Assembly: GCF_000974805.1 (NCBI RefSeq)
Contig: NZ_BBQZ01000002.1
Coordinates: 124,001-188,000, forward strand
Length of the DNA stretch: 64,000 nucleotides
Source of the DNA: Demequina salsinemoris
Lineage (GTDB): Bacteria > Actinomycetota > Actinomycetes > Actinomycetales > Demequinaceae
Direction: 5' to 3'
Position 1 is the first letter of the stretch. Every line of letters starts with the position of its first letter. Positions 43,341 to 51,756 of this stretch are shown piece after piece. Both the position numbers and the translations under genes were made by a program. The notes beneath the pieces were generated by a model that was not told where the DNA came from, did not search any database, and saw only the letters and a list, made by a program, of their open reading frames with translations.

Positions 43341-43801
43341 CGAACCCGCTCGTGGGGAAGCCCGCGCCCGAGCTCGCGCTCACGGACCAGAACGGGAGGA
43401 CCGTCTCGCTCGCCGATCTGCGGGGTACGGCGATCCTCCTGGTGTTCGTGCCTTTCGCGTTCTCGGACACGTGCACGAACGAGCTGGTCGATCTGCGGGA
43501 CGCCCCGGACCTGCTCGAGCGAGACGACCTCAAGGTTCTCGTCGTGTCGTGCGACTCGATCTACGTGCTCAAGGCCTGGGCGGACACCCACCAGTACCGA
43601 GGGGCGCTGCTGAGCGACTTCTGGCCGCACGGCGACATCTCGCGCGACTACGGCGTCTTCAACCCGCGCAAGGGCCTCGCGACGCGAGGGACCTTCCTCA
43701 TCGACGCCGACGGCGTCGTGCGATGGGCGGTCGTCAACCCCACGGGCGAGGCTCGCGACGTGGACGACTACAGGCGCGAGGTCACGGCCCTGCTGGGCTG
43801 A
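43337..43801 (+). CDS. peroxiredoxin (AhpE-like)
   Basis: A 154-residue thiol peroxidase. LVGKPAPELALTDQNGRTVSLADLRGT opens the thioredoxin fold; the peroxidatic cysteine is in FVPFAFSDTCTNEL (about 37-50). A second cysteine (VVSCDSIYVL, about 75) sits where AhpE has none, so resolving chemistry could differ. WPHGDISRDYGVFNPRKGLATRGTFLID is conserved. Coupled by overlap to DUF3052. An inverted motif pair follows the stop immediately. Confidence 0.92.
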   Translation: MTNPLVGKPAPELALTDQNGRTVSLADLRGTAILLVFVPFAFSDTCTNELVDLRDAPDLLERDDLKVLVVSCDSIYVLKAWADTHQYRGALLSDFWPHGDISRDYGVFNPRKGLATRGTFLIDADGVVRWAVVNPTGEARDVDDYRREVTALLG

Positions 43802-43853
43802 GCATCGTCCTGGCGCGTCCTCTCGCGGTGCCCGATGGCCGTCGGGACGATGC
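43802..43853. repeat. inverted pair of GCATCGTCC motifs after the peroxiredoxin gene
   Basis: GCATCGTCC begins on the base after the TGA and its complement GGACGATGC ends 43 bases later, 29 bases before tRNA-Val. The nine-base arms could close a 34-base loop. Confidence 0.55.
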
Positions 43854-43881
43854 GATCGCATGGGGGACAATGGTTCCCCGC

Positions 43882-43958
43882 GGGCCCTTAGCTCAGTTGG
43901 TTAGAGCACTGCGTTTACACCGCAGGTGTCGTCGGTTCGAGTCCGGCAGGGCCCACCA
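43882..43958 (+). tRNA. tRNA-Val(TAC)
   Basis: GGGCCCT acceptor pairs with AGGGCCC, discriminator A, and CCA is encoded (43956-43958). Anticodon TAC at 43916-43918 in loop TTTACAC, T-loop TTCGAGT. No integrase or second copy of the tRNA 3' end is nearby. Confidence 0.95.
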
Positions 43959-44140
43959 TCGATGTGAGGCGGCATCGCGCGCCGCCTGGCGGTCGCGTTC
44001 TCGCCGCGCGGCTCGAACGCGCTGAAAGCACGGGCGCGGGCGCGAGGATCTGACGTATGCCCGTGTATGTCCCCGTATGGTCCGGGGGATTGATCACAGT
44101 CGCTTGAGATCTTGACGCTGGATGCCGGAACGTGCCTGCC

Positions 44141-46144
44141 ATGGGTACTCACGATCACTCGGCGCACACCGTCGCCCCGCGACCAGGGACCGCCCCCGCA
44201 CTCTCCAACAACGCACGTTCGGATCGCGCTCGCACGCACCACGCCATGCCGGGCCTCGCGCGAGCCCTGGCATCGCTCGCGGCGGTATTCGCCCTGTGTG
44301 CGGTCGGGCTGCCCGCGTCCGCGGAGCCGCAGTCGGACACGGTCGAGGGCACCCTCGTCGACGTCGTGATCGAGTCCGACGGGCACGGCGAGGCCGACGA
44401 GGCGCAGGTGATCGTCTCGGAGGACGGCGAGGTCGCCGAGGTCGAGGGCGAGGCGCTCGAGGACATCGAGTCGGGCTCCACGGTGTCAGCCGAGGTCGAG
44501 GGATCCGAGGTGCAGTCCGCGACCGTGGTCGCCGCGGCCGAGGAGACGACGGCGGTCGCCGCCCACCATGCCTATGTCGTGACGATCTCCGACACGAGCA
44601 CCACCGGGAGCGTCGCCCTCGCCGACGCGGTGGCCAACGCTGAGTACGCGGCCGACTACTGGGTGACCGAGGCGAGGGGCGCGATCAGCAGCTTCGACGT
44701 CGCGGACTCGACCACGCTCGCGTGGGACGGCTCGTGCTCCGCCAACTATCAGTCGCTGTGGACCGCCGCGGCCGCGGAGTTCCCTGGCGTCTCCTTCTCC
44801 TCGACCGGCAACCACCTCATCGTGTACACCCCTGAGGGCTGCTACACGAGCGGGTACTACCCGTACGCGGGCATCGCGATGGTGGGCCCCTCGCTCCACT
44901 ACGGCGGTACCGTCCAGATCGCCAAGCTCGGCCCCGCGACGGTCGTCCACGAGCTCGGCCACAACCTGGGCCTCGGGCATTCCTTCCTCACCTGGGACTC
45001 GGGCTCGGCTGAGTACTTCGGCGTCTACGGGCCGCAGGCGCTCTCCGTGAGCACGTTCCCCGCGGGAGGCCTCGACGCGGCGTACCGCTACGACCTCGGA
45101 CTCCCGGGCTCGTCAGCGCAGACGCAGGAGCTCCAGGTCGATGACGCGGCGAGCGAGACCACGGTCGTGACGATCGACCAGACCACCGCGACCGGCGGCA
45201 CCAACGCCGTGCGCCTCGTCGATCCGAGCGACGGGAGCGAGTACTTCCTCGAGTACCGCAGCGGACGAGGGGTCGACTCGTCGGCGTTCTACTCGTACTT
45301 CGGGTACTACCTCAACGCGTACAGCCACGCGATGCGCTACGAGACCGGCGTCGTGGTCTCGCGCACCCATGAGCCGGGCCTGTCCGACAACGAGATCGAG
45401 ATCCTCGGAGTCGAGGACGGCACGACCCTGTGGTCGTCGTTCGAGGACGGAGAGACGTACTCCGCAGGTGACCTGTTCACCATGACGGTGCTGAGCACCA
45501 CCAGCACCACTGCGACGCTGCAGATCGTCACGAACCCGACCGCGACAGGCGAGCCGGTCGACGAGCCCGCGAAGACCGCGACGAGCGTCCGCGCGAATGC
45601 GCGGTCAGCGGCCTACGGGAAGTCCGTGAGGGTCACGGTCGCTGTTTCGGGAACCGAGGGCGACGGCGGCGACGTCACGGTGACTGACGGGGCGTCGACA
45701 TGGACGCAGGGTGTCGACGGCGACGGCAAGGCGACCTTCTGGATGCCCCGCTCGTGGGAGCCCGGCGTCAGGACACTGTCGGTGACCTACGAGGGCACGT
45801 CGACGCGGGAGGCCTCCTCCACGACGGTCGAGGCCCGCACCACCAAGGCGAAGGCCAAGATCAAGGTCAAGGTCGCGAGCTCGTCCGCGGTGAGCAAGGG
45901 CGAACGCTCGACGTTCGCGGTCACCGTGGCCGGCCCGTACCGCGCGAGCGAGGCCGGCAAGGTCGCCGTCTTCGTCAACGGCAAGCGGGTCTCGAGGTGG
46001 GTCAGCCTCCACCGCTCGGGCACGGTGTACAGGGCCAGGGTCACGAGCCGCGCGTTGCCGAAGGGCAGGGTCACGATCAAGTACGCGTCGAGGAACGACT
46101 TCCTCGGCTCGAGGGCTCAGTCGACGAGGTTCCGCGCCCGATAG
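44141..46144 (+). CDS. secreted zinc metalloprotease with C-terminal Ig-like repeats
   Basis: A protein of about 667 residues. A long N-region precedes a signal peptide ending GLPASAEP (about 59-66). An acidic propeptide-like part follows (to about 145), then a gametolysin/M11-like catalytic domain with HELGHNLGLGH at 270-280, the three-histidine metzincin zinc site with catalytic Glu271. Two beta domains (about 490-570 and 575-665), rich in Thr then Lys, resemble bacterial Ig-like repeats and may bind wall or substrate. The start is uncertain: ATG 44141 has GGAA ten bases upstream, GTG 44132 and ATG 44246 are alternatives. Single gene with its own terminator. Confidence 0.82.
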   Translation: MGTHDHSAHTVAPRPGTAPALSNNARSDRARTHHAMPGLARALASLAAVFALCAVGLPASAEPQSDTVEGTLVDVVIESDGHGEADEAQVIVSEDGEVAEVEGEALEDIESGSTVSAEVEGSEVQSATVVAAAEETTAVAAHHAYVVTISDTSTTGSVALADAVANAEYAADYWVTEARGAISSFDVADSTTLAWDGSCSANYQSLWTAAAAEFPGVSFSSTGNHLIVYTPEGCYTSGYYPYAGIAMVGPSLHYGGTVQIAKLGPATVVHELGHNLGLGHSFLTWDSGSAEYFGVYGPQALSVSTFPAGGLDAAYRYDLGLPGSSAQTQELQVDDAASETTVVTIDQTTATGGTNAVRLVDPSDGSEYFLEYRSGRGVDSSAFYSYFGYYLNAYSHAMRYETGVVVSRTHEPGLSDNEIEILGVEDGTTLWSSFEDGETYSAGDLFTMTVLSTTSTTATLQIVTNPTATGEPVDEPAKTATSVRANARSAAYGKSVRVTVAVSGTEGDGGDVTVTDGASTWTQGVDGDGKATFWMPRSWEPGVRTLSVTYEGTSTREASSTTVEARTTKAKAKIKVKVASSSAVSKGERSTFAVTVAGPYRASEAGKVAVFVNGKRVSRWVSLHRSGTVYRARVTSRALPKGRVTIKYASRNDFLGSRAQSTRFRAR

Positions 46145-46293
46145 CTGCGCCGTCCCGGTCGATCACCCGCGCTGGCGGCCTCTCCCCTCCCTGACCTCAT
46201 GCACCAGGCGGAGGCGCCTCAGGCGACTCCCCCAGCGTGCCAGGCGGCCGACCGTTCGCTCTCGCCGGTGGACCCCTATGCCCATGCGCGCGA

Positions 46294-46326
46294 AAGCCGG
46301 GCCCGGCGAGACGCCAGGCCCGGCTT
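46294..46326. terminator. bidirectional terminator
   Basis: AAGCCGGGCC and GGCCCGGCTT form a ten-base stem with a 13-base loop between convergent genes. On the minus strand it is followed by TTTC. Confidence 0.7.
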
Positions 46327-46342
46327 CCGGGAAGAGTGGGGC

Positions 46343-46648
46343 TCAGTCGGCGACGTACGTGCTGACAGGAGCCTCGGTGCGGACGACGTCGAAGCCGGAC
46401 GGTGCGCGGAAGCGCGACACGTTCCACGCGACTGCGGTCGGGAAGGCGAGACCGCACGTCGCGATGAGCGCGGCGGTCGCGAGCGCGCGGGGCTCATCGG
46501 TGCCGGCGACGATCAGGATCGTGGCCGCGGTGGTCAGACCGATGACGGCCGCGGCGAGCGACGGCGCGAGCGTGTCGATCCAGAAGCGGACATGGTCCCG
46601 GCGGGTCCAGTGCCGCAGCGAAAGAGTGATCACAGTATCTGAACGCAT
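46343..46648 (-). CDS. small two-helix membrane protein
   Basis: A 101-residue protein with an N-terminal cytosolic stretch (HWTRRDHVRFWID), helices at about 29-48 and 56-74, and a hydrophilic tail. No family recognised. GGGGGGA seven bases before the ATG at 46648 supports it as real, as does the terminator 17 bases after its stop. Confidence 0.6.
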   Translation of the reverse strand: MRSDTVITLSLRHWTRRDHVRFWIDTLAPSLAAAVIGLTTAATILIVAGTDEPRALATAALIATCGLAFPTAVAWNVSRFRAPSGFDVVRTEAPVSTYVAD

Positions 46649-46761
46649 CGCGTCCCCCCAGTCTGTATGTGCCGCGTCGAGCGGGACCGCCGCGTGGCAG
46701 ACGGCGGGTCGCCCCGCCCATCGGCAGGTAGGGGGCCGGTGGAAGGACTTAGGGCGCCGTC

Positions 46762-46775
46762 GTGAGCAATGTCAC
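46762..46775. promoter_or_regulatory. CRP/GlxR-like core site
   Basis: GTGA-GCAATG-TCAC keeps the eight core bases of the CRP consensus, 86 bases before the potassium channel start and 114 bases before the divergent small membrane protein. Confidence 0.4.
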
Positions 46776-46860
46776 TCGACGCTGGGACGACGCGGCCTCA
46801 CTCGCATCGTGGTCGCACCGCGCTAGCCTCGGGGAAGACGGTGAGGACGGGGAGGACTCG

Positions 46861-47736
46861 ATGGCGCTCGACCAGTTGACCGAGCTCACGGACGGCAGCA
46901 AGTACGAGGGCTACCGCAAACGCACCGACGCGACGATGGCGGTCCTCGCCTTCGTCTTCCTCGTCGCGTGGTCCACGCGCATCATCGCGTTCGCGGTGCT
47001 GCCGTGGGGCGTGCGCACGGGGCTCGAGACCCTTCAGGTGGTCATCTGGGCCGTCTTCCTCGGTGACCTCATCATCAGGACGATGCTGTCCAAGAAGTCC
47101 TGGAACTACCTCTGGACGCATCCGCTCGACGTCATCGCGGTCCTGCTTCCCGCGGCGCGGCCCCTGAAGATCCTGACGGTGTTCGCGCAGGGCACGTCGT
47201 TCCTGTCCGCCCAGGGTCGCATGAAGACGATGCAGGCCGTCATCGCGTCCACGGTCCTGCTGCTGTGGATCGGCTCCGTGTGGGTGCTCTCGGCGGAGCG
47301 CGGTCACGAGGGCGCGCAGATCACGTCGTTCACCGACGCGCTGTGGTGGGCGTTCGTGACCGTCACCACGGTCGGGTACGGCGACTTCGCGCCAGTGACG
47401 CTCACGGGCCGCATCGTCGCGGGCGGCATGATGCTCCTCGGCATCGCCCTCATCGGTGTCGTCACCGCGTCGGTGGCGGCCTGGTTCGTGTCCGTGACCG
47501 CGGGCGAGGACGAGGAGAAGCGCGATGCCGAGGAGGCCAGCCGCGACGAGCGCGCCTTCAAGGCCGCCGAGCAGCGTCAGGAGGAGCTCGCCGCTCGCAT
47601 CGGCGCCCTCGAGGCGAAGATCGACGCGCTGCTCGCGCACGGCGAGACGCCGGAGGTCATCCTTGGACGCCGGGCACGAGCATCGTCCATGGACGATGCG
47701 AAGGAAGGCGGCGCGCAGGAGTCGCCGGGGCAGTAG
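46861..47736 (+). CDS. voltage-gated-type potassium channel
   Basis: A 291-residue six-helix channel. Helices at about 24-44, 51-72, 84-100 and 120-139 precede the pore loop, whose filter is TVTTVGYGDF (about 168-177), then a last helix (about 187-212). The S4-like segment has only a few basic residues, so voltage sensing may be weak. The cytosolic end has a coiled-coil (about 215-265) that can hold the tetramer together. ATG 46861 is chosen because GGGGAGGA lies just upstream. The terminal codons include a perfect 20-base palindrome of the recurrent motif. Confidence 0.88.
   Translation: MALDQLTELTDGSKYEGYRKRTDATMAVLAFVFLVAWSTRIIAFAVLPWGVRTGLETLQVVIWAVFLGDLIIRTMLSKKSWNYLWTHPLDVIAVLLPAARPLKILTVFAQGTSFLSAQGRMKTMQAVIASTVLLLWIGSVWVLSAERGHEGAQITSFTDALWWAFVTVTTVGYGDFAPVTLTGRIVAGGMMLLGIALIGVVTASVAAWFVSVTAGEDEEKRDAEEASRDERAFKAAEQRQEELAARIGALEAKIDALLAHGETPEVILGRRARASSMDDAKEGGAQESPGQ
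47680..47699. repeat. perfect palindrome of two abutting motifs
   Basis: GCATCGTCCATGGACGATGC is a perfect 20-base palindrome formed by head-to-head motif copies with AT at the centre. It lies in the variable C-terminal tail of the channel gene. A further copy is at 47078-47086 in the same gene. Confidence 0.7.
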
Positions 47737-47739
47737 CGT
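47734..47739 (+). promoter_or_regulatory. candidate -10 box (TAGCGT) for leaderless Nif3-like gene
   Basis: TAGCGT begins with the stop codon of the channel gene and ends six bases before the ATG at 47746. Confidence 0.4.
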
Positions 47740-47745
47740 GGAGCC

Positions 47746-48573
47746 ATGGTCCAGGTATCCGACGTCGTAGCCGTCCTAGAAGAGCGTTACCCGCCGCGCC
47801 TGGCCGAGGCCTGGGATCGCAACGGCCTGGTGCTCGGTCGGCCCGATGCGGTGGTCGAGAAGGTGCTGCTCGCGGTCGACCCCGTCATGGCGCTCGTCGA
47901 GGAGGCGATCGACGAGGACGCCGACATGATCGTCACCCACCATCCGCTGCTGCTCAGGGGCGTGCACACGGTGCGCGCCGACACGGGCAAGGGCGCGGTG
48001 GTGCACGAGCTGATCGAGCGCGGCATCGCGCTGTTCAACGCGCACACCAACGCGGACGCCGCCGCAGGGGGAGTCGCGGACTCGCTGGCCGCCGACCTCG
48101 GCGTGATCGACACCGTCCCGCTCGTGCCCGACGCCGAGGACCCGTCGCTCGGCGCCGGACGGCTGGGCCGGCTTGCGGAGCCCACCACGCTGCATCAGTT
48201 CGCGGAGCGTGCGGCCAACGTGCTGCCCCCGACGGCGCACGGGGTGCGGGTTGCGGGCGATCTCACGGGCCGCGTCGAGACGGTCGCGGTGCTCGGCGGA
48301 AGCGGGGACTCGTTCCTCGACCTCGTGCGCGCGAGCGGCGCCGACGTGTACGTCACCGCGGACCTCCGCCACCATCCGGCATCCGAGGCGCGCGAGGAGG
48401 CGCTGCTGCACGGTGGTCGGCCGTACCTGGTGGATGTGGCACACTCCGCGTCGGAGTGGTCGTGGCTCAAGGGCGCGGCCAAGCACCTCGAGGACACGCT
48501 CGGCATCGAGACCTGCGTGAGCACCCTCACCACCGACCCGTGGACCGCGCGCTTCGGCGCGACCGGTTCCTGA
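47746..48573 (+). CDS. Nif3-like dinuclear metal center protein
   Basis: A 275-residue NIF3/YbgI family protein; these form hexameric rings with a two-metal site. Metal ligands are seen in IVTHHPLLLRG (about 64-74), FNAHTNADAA (about 97-106) and the C-terminal DVAHSASEW (about 228-236). Some members are reported as GTP cyclohydrolase I type 2-like enzymes, but no activity is established here. Next to a zinc-ribbon protein and a histidine phosphatase, the same trio as in mycobacteria, where the third also carries RNase HI. Confidence 0.92.
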   Translation: MVQVSDVVAVLEERYPPRLAEAWDRNGLVLGRPDAVVEKVLLAVDPVMALVEEAIDEDADMIVTHHPLLLRGVHTVRADTGKGAVVHELIERGIALFNAHTNADAAAGGVADSLAADLGVIDTVPLVPDAEDPSLGAGRLGRLAEPTTLHQFAERAANVLPPTAHGVRVAGDLTGRVETVAVLGGSGDSFLDLVRASGADVYVTADLRHHPASEAREEALLHGGRPYLVDVAHSASEWSWLKGAAKHLEDTLGIETCVSTLTTDPWTARFGATGS

Positions 48574-48590
48574 CCCGCAAGGAGACCCCC

Positions 48591-49322
48591 GTGGCCACCG
48601 CCCCCGCAGCAGACCAGAAGCGTCTGCTCGACGTCCAGGACGCCGACCTCCGCGCGCAGCAGCTGCGCCACAAGCGTGCGACCCTCCCGCAGAACGCGCA
48701 GCTCGAGGAGCTGAACGCACGCCTCGCCGACCTGCACGAGGAGCGGATCGCGCGCACCGCCGAGGTGGGGGACCTGCGCCGCGCGGTCACGAAGGCCGAG
48801 GACGACGTGCAGACGGTGCGCGGACGCCAGGAGCGCGACCAGAAGCGCCTCGACTCGGGCTCCGGTTCGCCGAAGGACCTCCAGGCGCTGCAGAGCGAGC
48901 TCGAGATCCTCGCGCGCCGCCGCAGCGACCTCGAGGATGTCGAGCTCGAGGCGATGGAGAAGGTCGAGGAGGCCGAGTCGGTCCTCGCCTCGGCCGTCGA
49001 GCAGGCGACCGCGCTCGAGGCGCAGGTCGCGGAGGTCACCGCCGAGCTCGACGTCGCCGTCAGGGAGATCGACGCCGACCTCGTGACGGTGCACGACGAG
49101 CGCGGCACCGCGGCACGCGACCTCGACGAGGGGCTGATGGCGCTGTACGAGAAGCTTCGTGAGCAGAACGGAGGCGTGGGCGCCGCCGCGCTCGTGGGCG
49201 GGACCTGCCAGGGCTGCCACATGACGCTCAACGCTGGCGACCTCGCCGAGATCACGAGCGCCGCCCCCGACCGCATCGTCCGCTGCGAGGAGTGCGGTCG
49301 CATCCTCGTGCGGAACGCCTGA
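48591..49322 (+). CDS. coiled-coil protein with C4 zinc ribbon
   Basis: A 243-residue protein that is almost entirely coiled-coil (about 10-190) and ends in a zinc ribbon with CQGC (about 205-208) and CEEC (about 229-232). This is the DUF164/zf-RING_7 family found beside Nif3 throughout actinobacteria; a role in RNA or protein handling is proposed but not settled. AAGGAG nine bases before the GTG is an excellent ribosome-binding site. It starts 17 bases after the Nif3 stop. Confidence 0.9.
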   Translation: MATAPAADQKRLLDVQDADLRAQQLRHKRATLPQNAQLEELNARLADLHEERIARTAEVGDLRRAVTKAEDDVQTVRGRQERDQKRLDSGSGSPKDLQALQSELEILARRRSDLEDVELEAMEKVEEAESVLASAVEQATALEAQVAEVTAELDVAVREIDADLVTVHDERGTAARDLDEGLMALYEKLREQNGGVGAAALVGGTCQGCHMTLNAGDLAEITSAAPDRIVRCEECGRILVRNA

Positions 49323-49326
49323 GCCG

Positions 49327-50067
49327 GTGACGGGCCAGGCCCCGTCCGCCGGGACGTCGTCGATCACCGAGGCGCCTGCGGATCACCTCGTCGCGCCGCT
49401 GATCCTCGTGCTGGTGCGCCACGGCGTCACGCCGATGACGCTCGAGCACCGATTCTCCGGCTCGGGGGTTCCCGGGCCCGCTCTCGCGTCGGCGGGGCGC
49501 GTGCAGGCGGCGAAGGCCGCCGATGCCGTGCACCAGATCGGGCGTCGAGCGTGGCTCGACCTGCCGAAGGTCGACCGCGTGATCGCCTCCCCGATGACCC
49601 GGACCCAGGAGACCGGCGGCGCGATCGGGCGACGTCTCGGCGCGCACGTCGAGACCGACGCGCGCCTCAAGGAGGTCGACTTCGGCGAGTGGGAGGGTCT
49701 GACCGCGCCGGAGATCATGGAACGCGATGGCGGCGAGCTGCTGCGATGGCGCGACGGCGAGGCGAGGCCTCCCGGCGGCGAATCGCTCGACGACGTCGCC
49801 GACAGGCTCGAGGCGCTGCTCGTCGATCTCGCCGCCGATCACGCGCGCGCGTGCGTCGGCGGCCGCGACGAGGCTCGCTCGATCGCCCTCGCCTCGCATG
49901 CGGTCGCGATCAAGTCGATCGTCGGCAGGTCGCTCGAGGCGCCGCCCGCGCGGTGGTCACGAATCTGGCCCTCACCTGCGTCGATGACCATCCTGCAGGT
50001 GCGCGCGACGCGCGACGGAGACCTCGCCGAGAGGCACGTCCTGTGCGTCGGCGCCCCGACGCATTGA
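49327..50067 (+). CDS. histidine phosphatase family protein (CobC/PhoE-like)
   Basis: A 246-residue phosphoglycerate-mutase-fold phosphatase. The phosphate-accepting histidine is in LVRHGVTPM (RHG at 31-33), with ASPMTRTQETG (about 88-98), EVDFGEWEG and the second histidine in SHAVAIKSIV. In mycobacteria the equivalent gene has an N-terminal RNase HI domain; here the first 25 residues are a short disordered leader, so that domain is absent. Starts five bases after the zinc-ribbon gene. Confidence 0.9.
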   Translation: MTGQAPSAGTSSITEAPADHLVAPLILVLVRHGVTPMTLEHRFSGSGVPGPALASAGRVQAAKAADAVHQIGRRAWLDLPKVDRVIASPMTRTQETGGAIGRRLGAHVETDARLKEVDFGEWEGLTAPEIMERDGGELLRWRDGEARPPGGESLDDVADRLEALLVDLAADHARACVGGRDEARSIALASHAVAIKSIVGRSLEAPPARWSRIWPSPASMTILQVRATRDGDLAERHVLCVGAPTH

Positions 50068-50082
50068 GGGCGTGTCGCCTCA

Positions 50083-50111
50083 TTCTCAGTCACGGATCAG
50101 GGAACTAGGAT
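50083..50111 (+). promoter_or_regulatory. candidate promoter of the SDR gene
   Basis: TTCTCA (50083-50088), 17 bases, then TAGGAT (50106-50111). Each hexamer keeps four of six consensus bases. It precedes the SDR ATG by 50 bases. Confidence 0.4.
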
Positions 50112-50161
50112 GGGCGGCGCAACGTTGCGCAAGTGAACCCACTCACCCCCTGGAGCGACCT

Positions 50162-50923
50162 ATGTCCGACGCCGCCGTGCCCGCCTCCGACCCCTTCCTC
50201 GCCTCGCTGCGGGGAACCCGAGTCCTCGTCATCGGGGGCACCTCGGGATTCGGTCTCGAGGTGGCCCGCAAGGCGGCGGGAGCGGGAGCGAGGGTGGTGC
50301 TCGTCGGGCGAGACCGAGGGCGGCTCGAAGGCGCGGTGTCCGCGCTGCGGGCCTTCGGCGCCGCCGCCGGCGGCGCCGCTCTCGACGCGACCGCGCCTGG
50401 AGCGCTCGAGGCGATGGGCGAGCAGCTCGGCGAGGTCGATCACGTGATCTCGACGCTGGGCGGCGCGATGGGAGGCGGCTTCATCGACGCGGATGTCGCG
50501 ACGATCCGCGAGACGATCGACGGCAAGCTGTTCGCGAACCTCGAGGTGGCGCGCGCGCTCGCGCCGCGCATCGCCGAGGGAGGCACGCTCACCTTCACCG
50601 CGGGCACCGGCGGCTCCCCGGCGACGTCCTCGGGCGCGATCGTCGGCAACGAGGCGATCGCGACGATGGTCAAGGGCCTCGCGGTCGAGCTCGCGCCGCG
50701 CGTGCGCGTGAACGCCGTGGCTCCCACCTGGACCGAGACGGGACTGTGGCGTGGCCTCGACCCGCAGGAGCTCGAGGAGACGAAGACCTCGATGGCCGAC
50801 GCGATCCCGCTGGGACGCACCGCCGAGGCCGCCGAGGTCGCTCAGGCCTACCTGTTCCTCATGACGTGCGGGTTCATCACCGGCCAGACGATCGCTGTCG
50901 ACGGCGGCATCTCGCTCGCCTGA
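50162..50923 (+). CDS. SDR-family protein lacking the YXXXK motif
   Basis: A 253-residue Rossmann protein with the cofactor loop GGTSGFGLEVARKAAGAGARVVLVGRD (about 20-46, TGXXXGXG type) and the C-terminal RVNAVAP and GFITGQTIAVDGG elements of classical SDRs. In the place of the catalytic Tyr-X3-Lys it reads GAIVGNEAIATMVKG (about 159-173): aligning on LAVEL puts Ile and Glu where Tyr and Lys belong. It may bind NAD(P) without classical catalysis or use other residues. ATG 50162 follows TGGAGCGACC. Monocistronic. Confidence 0.85.
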   Translation: MSDAAVPASDPFLASLRGTRVLVIGGTSGFGLEVARKAAGAGARVVLVGRDRGRLEGAVSALRAFGAAAGGAALDATAPGALEAMGEQLGEVDHVISTLGGAMGGGFIDADVATIRETIDGKLFANLEVARALAPRIAEGGTLTFTAGTGGSPATSSGAIVGNEAIATMVKGLAVELAPRVRVNAVAPTWTETGLWRGLDPQELEETKTSMADAIPLGRTAEAAEVAQAYLFLMTCGFITGQTIAVDGGISLA

Positions 50924-50978
50924 GGCGGCTCGCTGTCTCGGCGGTCGATGCGACGGCTGTCAGGTGGCGGCTGACTGC

Positions 50979-51749
50979 TCAGCCTGCGATGACGAGCGTG
51001 AGCTCGTCGGGTCCCTTGGACTTCGTGGCGAGCGCGACGTCCACGAGCGCGTCCCCGATCATCCCGGCGGCCGCATCGGCGAGGTCCGAGGCGGTCTCGG
51101 GAGCCGCATCGGACCTGACCAGGTGAGCCGCGAGCAGCCCGCGCGTGTGCTTGGCCATGTGGCTCACGACCGCGCGCTTGCCATCGAGCTCCCGCATGAC
51201 CTTGACCGAGACCCACGGGGCGTCAGGTCGGTAGGCGGCGACGTAGGACGCGCTGCGGCAGTCGACCACGAGGCCACCGTCCGCGAGGGCGTCCAGCTCG
51301 GGCGTGAGGCGCGGGCGCCAGAAGGCGGCGAGGCCTCCCAGCCTCCCCAGCGTCGTCCCCATCGACAGGCGGTACGCGGGGATGCGGTCGGCGGGGGAGA
51401 CGGCGCCCCACAGCGCCGACACCACGCGGACGCGGTCGGCGGACCTGGCGAGCAGCGCATCGTCCCAGCCGGCCATGCCGGCTGCGTCGTACAGGACGCC
51501 CGTGTAGACCCGGGACGATGCGTCGGCCGGGTTGTCCCAGACCGTCGTGTTGCGAGCGACCTCGTCGGCGAGGCTCGCGCCCACGTCGAGCGCCTCCATG
51601 GCGTTCCTCTGGCGGCTGACCTTGGCGAGCGCGTCGCCCACGCGGCGCCGCGCATCGTCCAGGTCCGGATGGGACAGCGAGGTCAGGTCGACGGGCGCGC
51701 CTGATCGGGGAGCGGTCTTGCCTTCGGAGGGCGGGAGGAGCACGAGCAC
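50979..51749 (-). CDS. yaaA: YaaA-type peroxide-response protein
   Basis: A 256-residue member of the YaaA (DUF328) family, which in Escherichia coli limits intracellular iron during peroxide stress and binds DNA. LVLLPPSEGKTAP at the very start is the family hallmark; NPADASSRVYTGVLYDAAG, LWGAVSPADRIPAYRLSMG and KRAVVSHMAKHTRGLLA agree. GTG 51749 is chosen so that this hallmark is at the N-terminus, and TACCCT lies seven bases before it. The gene contains three copies of the GCATCGTCC motif. Confidence 0.92.
   Translation of the reverse strand: MLVLLPPSEGKTAPRSGAPVDLTSLSHPDLDDARRRVGDALAKVSRQRNAMEALDVGASLADEVARNTTVWDNPADASSRVYTGVLYDAAGMAGWDDALLARSADRVRVVSALWGAVSPADRIPAYRLSMGTTLGRLGGLAAFWRPRLTPELDALADGGLVVDCRSASYVAAYRPDAPWVSVKVMRELDGKRAVVSHMAKHTRGLLAAHLVRSDAAPETASDLADAAAGMIGDALVDVALATKSKGPDELTLVIAG
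51457..51660. repeat. three GCATCGTCC motif copies in yaaA
   Basis: Copies at 51457-51465 and 51652-51660 (plus) and 51513-51521 (minus). The first and second form an inverted pair about 48 bases apart. Confidence 0.55.
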
Positions 51750-51756
51750 GACGGAC

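Noticed and set aside
43882..46144. tRNA-Val as an integration site for a mobile element
   Set aside because: No integrase, no transposase and no repeated copy of the tRNA 3' end up to the next conserved genes.
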